Source of the DNA: Candidatus Krumholzibacteriia bacterium
Lineage (GTDB): Bacteria > Krumholzibacteriota > Krumholzibacteriia > LZORAL124-64-63
Direction of reading: 5' to 3'
NCBI GenBank assembly: GCA_016744275.1
Contig: JADGEP010000292.1
Coordinates: 1 to 5,148, forward strand
Length of the DNA: 5,148 nt
Both the position numbers and the translations under genes were made by a program. The first letter of the stretch is position 1; every line of letters starts with the position of its first letter. This document shows positions 1 through 5,148 of this stretch, piece after piece. A model generated the notes under the pieces. That model was not told where the DNA came from, did not search any database, and saw only the letters and a list, made by a program, of their open reading frames with translations.

Positions 1-36
1 CCTAAAAAGCAAGAAAATGTTTAAAAATTAACAACA
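1..36. other. AT-rich flank downstream of the sulfatase-like gene
   Basis: These 36 bases are markedly richer in A and T than the rest of the window. On the minus strand they follow the TGA stop (37-39) and contain several T-runs (TTTTT, TTTT, TTTTT), but no stem-loop is visible before them. A terminator could lie here or just beyond the edge; I cannot confirm one. Confidence 0.35.
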
Positions 37-1563
37 TCATTCCGAATAGCCCAAATCCTTCAACCGCTGGCGGATAGTATCGTCCATATCTTCCCAACTG
101 CCGTCCTGCTCGCCAGTTGCCCCCATTTTGCTGTCGCTCCAGGTCGAAAGTTGGGCGACCAGCTCTAACACGACTTCCGGCTTCTCGGCGGCGCAATCGC
201 GGGTTTCGTTGGGGTCGGCCAGAAGATCAAACAAGGCCAAAACCTGCCCGCTGCGATGGGCCACGAGCTTGTGGTTGTCTTGCCGCAGGGCGACCAGATC
301 CGGTCCAAAGGCGATGGCTTCGCTCAGAATAAGGCGCCCCGATGAGTCGGGCTGGTCCGCAACAGATTTGCCGATCAGGTGGGTTGCCCAACCGCCCGCC
401 TGAGTCGCCGCCGTATCCAGGCCAGGCAGGGGCGGCAATCCCAGCCAAGTCAAGAGGGTGGGCGAGAGGTCAAGCAGGGAAACCGGATGGCTCACTCGCT
501 GCTCGGCCGGTACCCCGCAGCCCCAGGCCAACCAGGGCACGTGCAGGAGTTCCTGGAAATGGGAATGCCCATGGCCAATGCCATGAATGCCTCGGGGGTC
601 ATGGGACCAATGATGGGCAAAAGTGGCGTGGTCGAGAAACTCCTCGCCGTGGTCGCTGAAGACCGAAACCAGGGTGTTGCGGGCCAGGTCCCGCTCTTCC
701 AGGGTCCGCTGCATGTCCCCGATCACACGATCGACGTAGCGGATGGTCCCGTCATAAACCGCCAATTTGATGGCCTTGGCTTCCATGGTGGCGGCGTCGG
801 CGGGATAGGCGGCGCGGGTCAATTCGACGCCGGGCTTCTGGCCCCAGCGAGCGTACGGCTGCAGAGCGGTGTCGGCGGTGGCCAAGCCTTGCGCCTGCAG
901 TCGGGGCAGGAAAGGAGCGAGGTCCTCGTGATCCGGCGTTGTTGGCTCGTGGGGATCGTTCAACAACACGAAGCAAAAGAAAGGGCCGTCGGCATTGCGG
1001 CGCATCCACTCATTGGCCATCCGGGCGACTTCGCCAGCGGGCCGATTGGCATACACATGGTGGTCAAAACTCTCGGCCAAACCGAAGGCGAAAAATTGAT
1101 TGGAGTAGAAAGCAGCGGTCTTGTAACCCAATGATTTTAAATGAGAAGACAGCGTTGTGGTATCATCGTGAAGCCGGCCTGGGGGCTGGTTGTCCATGTT
1201 GCGGGTGGCTCCGGAAAGGTAGCCTCCGTGCAGCCCGGGCATGCGTCCGGTCAGGGCGCTGGCGAATGAGGGCAGAGTCCATGGCGCTGCGGCCGTGGCA
1301 TCGGCGAAGATTGTGCCGCTGGCGCCGAGGCGGTCCAGGTGCGGCGAAGTGGGTAGGTCGTAGCCGGCCAGGCCCAGATGATCGGCCCGCAGGGTGTCGA
1401 TGCCCACCAAGAGCAGATTGGGTGGCCCCGAGCGATCCGGGGTGATGCGCGAAGGGCGCGCCGGGCGCAGCAGGGCATCGCGCCATCGGTTCAGGCGGGA
1501 TTTCCAGCGGACTTTAGCGGTCAGGGAATCGAATGGGCTACCGGACATTACAGGCACTCTCAT
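37..1563 (-). CDS. Sulfatase/alkaline-phosphatase-superfamily hydrolase with Thr at the nucleophile position
   Basis: Complete 508-residue protein with the sulfatase (PF00884-type) fold. Metal-site elements appear in order: LLVGIDTLRADHLG (Asp56 and Asp61), the nucleophile loop APWTLPSFASALTG (93-106), NDPH (202-205), FSDHGEEF (302-309) and GHGHSHFQELLHVPW (330-344). It ends in RLKDLGYSE, a tail common in this sulfatase-like subfamily. Aligned with the formylglycine motif C/S-x-P-S-x-R, the loop reads T96-L-P-S-F-A. Cys is replaced by Thr and Arg by Phe, so formylglycine maturation is not expected. Superfamily members with a Thr nucleophile (LtaS, EptA) act on phosphoesters, so a phosphodiesterase, phosphatase or phosphotransferase is as plausible as a sulfatase. 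There is no signal peptide or membrane helix; the first ~48 residues are basic. A His-rich stretch lies at 312-335. The start is uncertain: ATG at 1563 has no Shine-Dalgarno, while ATG at 1548 (Met6) follows a weak GAGAG. Substrate unknown; family call firm. Confidence 0.93.
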   Translation of the reverse strand: MRVPVMSGSPFDSLTAKVRWKSRLNRWRDALLRPARPSRITPDRSGPPNLLLVGIDTLRADHLGLAGYDLPTSPHLDRLGASGTIFADATAAAPWTLPSFASALTGRMPGLHGGYLSGATRNMDNQPPGRLHDDTTTLSSHLKSLGYKTAAFYSNQFFAFGLAESFDHHVYANRPAGEVARMANEWMRRNADGPFFCFVLLNDPHEPTTPDHEDLAPFLPRLQAQGLATADTALQPYARWGQKPGVELTRAAYPADAATMEAKAIKLAVYDGTIRYVDRVIGDMQRTLEERDLARNTLVSVFSDHGEEFLDHATFAHHWSHDPRGIHGIGHGHSHFQELLHVPWLAWGCGVPAEQRVSHPVSLLDLSPTLLTWLGLPPLPGLDTAATQAGGWATHLIGKSVADQPDSSGRLILSEAIAFGPDLVALRQDNHKLVAHRSGQVLALFDLLADPNETRDCAAEKPEVVLELVAQLSTWSDSKMGATGEQDGSWEDMDDTIRQRLKDLGYSE

Positions 1564-1627
1564 GAAAAAAATCGGAGGTCGACCGCCACTGCTGGACAGT
1601 GAGGCATCGGGCCGTTACTTTCGCCCC

Positions 1628-2092
1628 ATGAACTTGCGGGACTATACAATACAAACCGGATTCCTGCCCCAACTCAAGTGCGAAAGCCTGGGGCAGGCCG
1701 TGGCGTGCCTGGTGGCGACTCACGCTGAGGCGGGTATTGTCGCCGAACCTGATGAACTGGTGACCGAAGTCATGCGCCGGGAAACCGAAGGCAGCACCGC
1801 TGTGGGTGGTGGCCTGGTCATTCCCCACGCCCGCTGCGCTCAGGTGACGGAGGTCCACATTGCGGTGGCCACATTGGCCGATGCTGTTGATTTGGGGGCT
1901 GCCGATGGCCGTCCGGTCGACATTGCGATCCTTTTGATCGGCCCTTCCGGTGATCCCCTCTTGATGCTGCGTGTTTTGGCCCGTTTGGCCCGTTTGGTGA
2001 AAGATGATTCCTTCTTGGATGGATTGCGTCAGGCCACCACGGCGGCCGAATTGCGGACGGCGTTCTCACTGGTCGAAAATTCTGGCGCCTGA
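1628..2092 (+). CDS. PTS EIIA type-2 domain protein (fructose/nitrogen-type)
   Basis: A 154-residue single-domain protein of the PTS EIIA type-2 family (PtsN/FruA-like), about the usual length for a stand-alone EIIA. The start MNLRDYTIQTGF matches the family's N-terminus. The core has EGSTAVGGGLVIPHAR (54-69), where His67 in IPHA is the expected phospho-acceptor, then VDIAILLIGPSGDP (97-110) and the C-terminal helix pair LMLRVLARLARLVKDDSFL (112-130). EIIA proteins receive phosphate from HPr or NPr and pass it to an EIIB or act as a regulator. No EI, HPr/NPr, EIIB/EIIC, rpoN or hpf gene lies in the window, so a regulatory (PTS-Ntr-like) role is possible but unproven. The ATG at 1628 was chosen from homology, since no clear Shine-Dalgarno precedes it. 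An in-frame ATG at 1562 would add 22 residues unlike the family. The gene is divergent from the sulfatase-like gene. Confidence 0.9.
   Translation: MNLRDYTIQTGFLPQLKCESLGQAVACLVATHAEAGIVAEPDELVTEVMRRETEGSTAVGGGLVIPHARCAQVTEVHIAVATLADAVDLGAADGRPVDIAILLIGPSGDPLLMLRVLARLARLVKDDSFLDGLRQATTAAELRTAFSLVENSGA
1975..1997 (+). repeat. Short tandem repeat inside the EIIA gene
   Basis: The 9-base unit TTTGGCCCG occurs twice in tandem (1975-1983 and 1984-1992), followed by a partial third copy TTTGG (1993-1997). It lies in frame and encodes the repeated Leu-Ala-Arg of the C-terminal helix (VLARLARLV). Members of this family often have a similar Leu/Arg pattern here, so this is probably coding constraint plus slippage, not a regulatory element. 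Confidence 0.7.
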
Positions 2093-2160
2093 CAACCGCC
2101 ATATCCTCTAAACCCTACCAATCTTGCCCGACTTCTCCCCAGTTTTTACCGAAGGACCAC

Positions 2161-2189
2161 TTGAATCCTGCCGCCGCCGGGGTTATGGT
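2161..2189 (+). promoter_or_regulatory. Possible sigma-70-like promoter for the lamin-tail-domain operon
   Basis: TTGAAT at 2161-2166 (four of six matches to TTGACA) is followed after 17 bases by TATGGT at 2184-2189 (four of six matches to TATAAT). It lies about 64 bases before the start codon at 2253. The spacing is ideal but the boxes are only fair, and promoter consensus in the host lineage is unknown. Confidence 0.3.
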
Positions 2190-2237
2190 GCTTGACCCTA
2201 GAAAACGTGACAACCCTCACTCCGCGCATCCCTCCAA

Positions 2238-2243
2238 GAGGAG
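2238..2243 (+). promoter_or_regulatory. Ribosome binding site deciding the start at 2253
   Basis: GAGGAG, within AAGAGGAGAG, lies 9 bases before ATG at 2253. A TTG directly upstream in frame (2250-2252) could also be used and would lie 6 bases away. ATG is preferred because it is the stronger start codon and the resulting N-terminus is a normal signal peptide. Confidence 0.8.
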
Positions 2244-2252
2244 AGTGACTTG

Positions 2253-4649
2253 ATGTCGAGAATACGTCGATTTGCACCCACAGGATTCGGGTGGCTTTTG
2301 CTCACCCTGTTGCTGTCGGGCTCGATGACCAGTTCCCTGGTTGCCGATTCAATGGCGGCTGACGCCGACCACCTGATCATTTCCGAAGTGGTCACCAAGA
2401 CCCGCATGATCGGCTCTGCCCGCTTGGGCAGTGAGTTCATCGAAGTGGTCAACCCAACCCTGACAGATATCGATCTCACCGATGTCTATCTCACCGATGG
2501 CACTTTTGCCACCAACAGCACCTACTACTGGAATGTTGCCGCTGGCATGCCCAGCACCGGGACCGCCGGTGGCGGGGCGTTCAACGACTTCCACGTGCGC
2601 TTTCCAGCCGGATATGTCCTGGCGGCCGGCGATACGCTGTCGATTTCAGTGAACGGCAGCACGCAGTACGCTGAGGCCTATGGCCAGGATCCGGATCTCG
2701 AGCTGTACGAAGACGCCAATGCCCCTGATGCCGTGCCAGAAATGGTGGCGGTGTTTCCGGGTTCGGTTAATGGTGGCAGCGTCATTGGCGAAGTCAATGC
2801 GTCCTTCCTGCCGACGTTGACGGACAACGCCGAGAGTCTGATTCTCTACAGCTGGGATGGCGCCAGCGATCTCGTGTCGGATATCGATTTCGTATTCTGG
2901 GGCAGCAGCACCAGCGTGCTCTTCGACAAGACCGGCGTCACTGTCGGCGGCGGCACTTACCTGAACGACACCGCTGTCGGCAGCCAGGTGCCAGTTTCGG
3001 TCAGTGAGCAAAACTTCGGCCAGGCTTACGCGCGGCTGTCGGCTGACGAGGGAACCGAAACCCTGACCGGCGGCAATGGCGTCGGCGGCCACGACGAGAC
3101 CAGCGAAAACCTGGGCACGACCTGGGCCATCGCCACCTCGCAGGGACCGCCTCAGGCCCCAGCTGTGCCTTTTCTGACGGCACCCATCTTTACCGAGGGC
3201 GAGAACGCTCCGGCCAGTCCCTACGACGGCCAGGACGCGGCCCTCACGATCACCGTTGTTTCCAACAGCGCCGTGACCGGTGTCGACTTCATGTACACCG
3301 TCGACGCGGGTGCTCCCGTAACCGTCATAGGTACGGATGAAGGCAGCGATGTTTGGACGGCGACCGTGCCGGCCCAGGCTGTGGATGCCGTGGTGACATG
3401 GTACGCCATGGCCACCAACGCCGACGGCCGCACCGCCACCTGGCCCGCCGTGGCCCCGGCTTTCACCGAAAGCTGGACCGTCGGTACGGCACCGGATCCC
3501 GGTGACTTCCCGGCCAAGCTGCTGATCACCGAAGTGGCGACCATCGGCACCGACCAGGAATTTGTGGAGATCTACAATCCCGGTACCGAAGACGTGGACA
3601 TGAGCCAGTACTTCCTGACTGATGCTTCCCACAACTCTGGCAACTATTACTGGCGCATTGCTGAGGGCAACCCCGGACCGACGACCATCGGTGGCGGCGC
3701 TTTTAGCGATTTCCACAGCCAGTTCCCGGCCGGGTTCACTCTCGCCGCCGGCGACACCATTGTCGTTTCGATGGCGGGCACCCAGCTTTATTCCGGGACG
3801 TTCGGCTTCCTGCCTGACCTGGAACTTTGGGAAGACGACGCATTCCCGGACAACGTGCCGGACATGCGTTGGGTCTTTGGTGATGAGGTCAACAACAGCA
3901 TCATCAACCGGACCGGCGCCAATCCCTCGACGCCAACACTGACCAACGGTTCGGAAGTGGTCATCCTCTACCATTGGGATGGTGTGAGCGATGGCGTGAC
4001 CGACATCGACATTTTCCACTGGCTGGAACCCGGGGGATCCACGAGTTTCCTCTTCAGCAAGACCGGTGTCACCATTGGTAGCCACAGCTACTTGCCGGAC
4101 ACAGCCACTTCGGCCCAGACGCCGTTTGCCGTCGGTGCGGATTTTGAGTTCTCCTACCAGCGCATCGATGCCAGCGAAGGTGCCCAGATCCAGACTGGCA
4201 GCAACGGTGTCCTGGGGCGCAATGAAACCAGTGAAGACCTGAACAATACGTTCGAGTTGGCACCCTACGACCCGAGTCGCCCTGGTGGCGGCGGCGGCAG
4301 TGTTGGTGGTGGAGATGTGGAACTGCTTGTCGAAGCCAAGACGTTCCTGCCCTCCATGGGCGAGACCTTCCCCCTGCGGATCGTTTCCAAACCCCAAAGT
4401 GAAACCAAACTGCGCCTGTTCGATCGGAGCGGCCGCATTATTGTGACGCTTTTCGACAGTCGCTTCAATGGTTCGCCATCCACGATTCCGGACGCGCCCA
4501 CCGTGGTGGTCTGGGATGGTTTGGACAACCTCTACCAGCGCGTCCGCGCTGGCATGTACATCGCGCATCTGTCGGTTGTGAACAACGCGACAGGTGAAGA
4601 AGAAGTCGTAACCGCGCCAGTGGTCGTTGCCACTCGGCTCAGCAAGTAG
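2253..4649 (+). CDS. Secreted protein with two lamin-tail-like domains, an Ig-like domain and a C-terminal FlgD-like Ig domain
   Basis: Exported 798-residue protein. Residues 1 to about 36 form a signal peptide: basic MSRIRR, hydrophobic WLLLTLLLSG, probable cleavage near VADSMAA. Residues 41-294 and 423-670 are two copies of a lamin-tail-domain-like unit, each with the hallmark start (LIISEV then EFIEVVNP; LLITEV then EFVEIYNP) and a later strand pair (ILYSWDGASD; ILYHWDGVSD). Between them, 312-412 is an Ig/FN3-like domain (LTITVVSNSAVTGVDFMY, then VVTWYAMATNADG). A Gly-rich linker (677-687) leads to a FlgD-like Ig module at 690-790 (KLRLFDRSGRIIVTLF, VVWDGLDNLYQRV, AGMYIAHL). I see no cysteine and no catalytic motif. 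Lamin-tail domains are often found in bacterial surface proteins and in exported nucleases; no nuclease domain is present, so a structural or adhesive role is an inference. FlgD-like C-termini resemble type IX secretion C-terminal domains in strand pattern. The PorV-like gene follows after 12 bases. Confidence 0.9.
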   Translation: MSRIRRFAPTGFGWLLLTLLLSGSMTSSLVADSMAADADHLIISEVVTKTRMIGSARLGSEFIEVVNPTLTDIDLTDVYLTDGTFATNSTYYWNVAAGMPSTGTAGGGAFNDFHVRFPAGYVLAAGDTLSISVNGSTQYAEAYGQDPDLELYEDANAPDAVPEMVAVFPGSVNGGSVIGEVNASFLPTLTDNAESLILYSWDGASDLVSDIDFVFWGSSTSVLFDKTGVTVGGGTYLNDTAVGSQVPVSVSEQNFGQAYARLSADEGTETLTGGNGVGGHDETSENLGTTWAIATSQGPPQAPAVPFLTAPIFTEGENAPASPYDGQDAALTITVVSNSAVTGVDFMYTVDAGAPVTVIGTDEGSDVWTATVPAQAVDAVVTWYAMATNADGRTATWPAVAPAFTESWTVGTAPDPGDFPAKLLITEVATIGTDQEFVEIYNPGTEDVDMSQYFLTDASHNSGNYYWRIAEGNPGPTTIGGGAFSDFHSQFPAGFTLAAGDTIVVSMAGTQLYSGTFGFLPDLELWEDDAFPDNVPDMRWVFGDEVNNSIINRTGANPSTPTLTNGSEVVILYHWDGVSDGVTDIDIFHWLEPGGSTSFLFSKTGVTIGSHSYLPDTATSAQTPFAVGADFEFSYQRIDASEGAQIQTGSNGVLGRNETSEDLNNTFELAPYDPSRPGGGGGSVGGGDVELLVEAKTFLPSMGETFPLRIVSKPQSETKLRLFDRSGRIIVTLFDSRFNGSPSTIPDAPTVVVWDGLDNLYQRVRAGMYIAHLSVVNNATGEEEVVTAPVVVATRLSK
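2373..3134 (+). repeat. Lamin-tail-like unit, copy 1 (protein-level repeat)
   Basis: Encodes residues 41-294 of the secreted protein. Landmarks shared with copy 2 are YYWNVAAG, GGGAFNDFH, FPAGYVLAAGDT, PDLELYED, KTGVTVGGGTYLNDTA and DETSENL. At about 254 residues it is longer than a typical lamin-tail domain (roughly 100-150), so it carries an insertion that is conserved in both copies. Confidence 0.85.
3519..4262 (+). repeat. Lamin-tail-like unit, copy 2 (protein-level repeat)
   Basis: Encodes residues 423-670. It aligns with copy 1 end to end with few gaps: YYWRIAEG, GGGAFSDFH, FPAGFTLAAGDT, PDLELWED, KTGVTIGSHSYLPDTA and NETSEDL. By eye about half of the residues agree, while the DNA has diverged considerably, so the duplication is old and both copies appear to be under selection. 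Confidence 0.85.
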
Positions 4650-4650
4650 A

Positions 4651-4655
4651 GAGGG
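4651..4655 (+). promoter_or_regulatory. Ribosome binding site of the PorV-like gene
   Basis: GAGGG lies 6 bases before ATG at 4662, in the 12-base gap after the stop codon of the preceding gene. The tight spacing supports co-transcription and translation as an operon. Confidence 0.75.
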
Positions 4656-4661
4656 TGAGCG

Positions 4662-5045
4662 ATGATTCGGAAACTGACATTAATCATGATTCTGGCGGCG
4701 CTCAGCCTGACGGCTGGACCCGCGAGCGCCTTGTTCGACGATACGGTGATCAATCCCCGGGCCCGCGCCATGGGTGAAGCCAGCGTTTCGGTGGACGACG
4801 ACGCCTTTGCCGCTTTCGCCAACGCCGGCCAGCTCGGCGATGTGGCTCAGGGTGAAGTCGCCGCGACCTACGTCCAGCCTTTTGGCTATGATTTTACCGA
4901 CTTTTTCTACGTGGGAGCTGCGATTCCCATTCATGAAAAATACGGAAATATCGGCGTCGGCATGAGCCACTTCAAAGTGGCCCACCAAGACGTGACCCTG
5001 GAAAAAGAGACCCAGTTCACCGTGGCCCAGTGGCATGGCAATTGA
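4662..5045 (+). CDS. PorV/PorQ-like outer-membrane beta-barrel protein, N-terminal fragment (3' end probably foreign)
   Basis: The protein starts with a clear signal peptide (MIRKLTLIMILAALSLTAGPASA, likely cut after Ala23). The hallmark N-terminus of the PorV/PorQ (UPF0164-like) barrel family follows: NPRARAMGEASVSVDDDAFAAFANAGQLG, broadly matching the family pattern of GARA-x-GMGGA...DD...NPAGLA. Next come alternating strands (EVAATYVQPF, DFFYVGAAIPI, YGNIGVGMSHFKV). Such proteins are normally over 300 residues and sit in the outer membrane; PorV itself shuttles type IX substrates in Bacteroidota. Here the frame closes after 127 residues, at TGA 5043-5045. From about 5007 onward the opposite strand encodes WaaF, so the last ~12 residues and the stop are probably not native. 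The authentic part is roughly 4662 to 5006-5021. Operon with the upstream exported protein; a role as its outer-membrane partner is inferred. Confidence 0.8.
   Translation: MIRKLTLIMILAALSLTAGPASALFDDTVINPRARAMGEASVSVDDDAFAAFANAGQLGDVAQGEVAATYVQPFGYDFTDFFYVGAAIPIHEKYGNIGVGMSHFKVAHQDVTLEKETQFTVAQWHGN
5007..5036. other. Probable chimeric junction between the PorV-like and waaF sequences
   Basis: To the left the plus strand is PorV-like; to the right the minus strand is WaaF-like. The recognisable parts of both reach into this interval: MPLGHGELGL on the minus strand covers 5007-5036, and the plus strand still reads ETQFT at 5007-5021. A short shared sequence at the breakpoint is typical of assembly or amplification chimeras. 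The exact base cannot be fixed by eye. Confidence 0.7.
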
Positions 5046-5148
5046 ACGGTTGACCTGGGGCATGCGCCGCAGAATGGGCTCACTCCAGGCCGGAGCCAGT
5101 ACATCGATAGTGGTATCGGGGTGTGCCTGCCGCAGGATCATATAGAGC
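5007..5148 (-). CDS. waaF: ADP-heptose:LPS heptosyltransferase II, internal fragment near the N-terminus
   Basis: Reading leftward from the window edge, the minus strand encodes LYMILRQAHPDTTIDVLAPAW, then SEPILRRMPQVNRSIAMPLG and HGELGL. This follows E. coli WaaF (LYRTLQ, then IDVMAPAW, LLSRMPEVN and MPLGHGAL) almost position by position, covering roughly residues 17 to 65 of a ~350-residue glycosyltransferase family 9 enzyme that adds the second heptose to the LPS inner core. The gene's beginning lies beyond the window. After GELGL (5007-5021) the frame stays open but reads FFQGHVLVGHFEV, which is antisense to the PorV-like gene and has no WaaF character; the expected next segment (GxRRxLG, then the YDxAxxLPNS region) is missing. 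The fragment is therefore broken at its 3' side. The close match to gammaproteobacterial WaaF suggests a different source genome from the rest of the window. Confidence 0.85.

Larger units (their letters stand above)
2093..2252 (+). other. Intergenic region between the EIIA gene and the lamin-tail-domain gene
   Basis: This 160-base stretch has no convincing ORF. No hairpin followed by a U-run is visible, so I cannot name a terminator for the EIIA gene. The right half contains a candidate promoter and the ribosome binding site of the next gene, which suggests that the lamin-tail-domain gene starts its own transcript. Confidence 0.6.

Noticed and set aside
379..1134. A 251-codon open frame on the plus strand inside the sulfatase-like gene
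   Set aside because: It is antisense to the conserved core of the sulfatase-fold protein, lacks a ribosome binding site and shows no recognisable domain.
1577..1584. GGTCGACC palindrome between the divergent genes as an operator
   Set aside because: An 8-base perfect palindrome with no extension of symmetry is expected by chance in GC-rich DNA. No regulator gene or second copy supports it.
1394..1627. An upstream extension of the EIIA frame to 232 residues
   Set aside because: The extra 78 residues overlap the 5' part of the divergent sulfatase-like gene, have no resemblance to the EIIA family and no ribosome binding site. The family N-terminus begins at 1628.
2192..2220. TTGACC at 2192-2197 as an alternative -35 box
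   Set aside because: No acceptable -10 element lies 16-18 bases downstream; the sequence there is CCCTCAC-like.
4276..4316. Gly-codon-rich GGTGGCGG tract as a structured DNA or recombination site
   Set aside because: It simply encodes the Gly-rich linker between the second lamin-tail-like unit and the FlgD-like module.
2646..4568. A 640-codon open frame on the minus strand opposite the lamin-tail-domain gene
   Set aside because: It is the antisense shadow of a gene with clear signal peptide, domain repeats and ribosome binding site. The product is rich in His, Arg, Val and Gly in the way antisense frames of GC-rich genes are, and it resembles no family I know.
4680..5141. A 153-codon minus-strand frame read as one protein
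   Set aside because: Only its first part is real WaaF sequence. The remainder is antisense to the PorV-like gene, joined in frame by chance at the junction.

Overview
The window looks like a short piece of a GC-rich, Gram-negative genome. The best guess is a member of the Fibrobacterota-Chlorobiota-Bacteroidota (FCB) superphylum or a related uncultured lineage. That guess rests on the combination of an exported lamin-tail-domain protein ending in a FlgD-like Ig module, a PorV/PorQ-type outer-membrane protein directly behind it, and a sulfatase-fold enzyme of the 'LGY' C-terminal type. No rRNA, tRNA, CRISPR array or insertion sequence is visible.

Layout. (1) Minus strand, 37-1563: a complete sulfatase/alkaline-phosphatase-superfamily hydrolase whose nucleophile position is Thr instead of the Cys/Ser that is converted to formylglycine. 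(2) Plus strand, 1628-2092, divergent from (1): a stand-alone PTS EIIA domain (fructose/nitrogen-type) with its phospho-acceptor His. (3) 2093-2252: a non-coding gap with a possible sigma-70-like promoter and a strong ribosome binding site. (4) Plus strand, 2253-4649: a 798-residue secreted protein with a signal peptide, a lamin-tail-like unit, an Ig-like domain, a second lamin-tail-like unit, a Gly-rich linker and a FlgD-like Ig domain. (5) Plus strand, from 4662: the N-terminal part of a PorV-like outer-membrane beta-barrel protein, in an operon with (4) at a 12-bp gap.

The last ~140 bases do not continue gene (5). On the minus strand they encode an unmistakable stretch of ADP-heptose:LPS heptosyltransferase II (WaaF/RfaF), of gammaproteobacterial flavour, which runs head-on into the PorV-like gene and breaks off there. 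Neither gene is whole, and their recognisable sequences meet within about 35 bases. The simplest reading is a chimeric join (assembly, cloning or amplification artefact). A true rearrangement is less likely. The apparent stop codon of the PorV-like gene at 5043-5045 should not be trusted.

How the genes might work together: (4) and (5) look like a co-expressed exported protein and outer-membrane protein pair, plausibly a cell-surface or secretion-related module. The sulfatase-fold enzyme and the EIIA protein are probably separate, divergently transcribed units. Nothing in the window shows a functional link between them.
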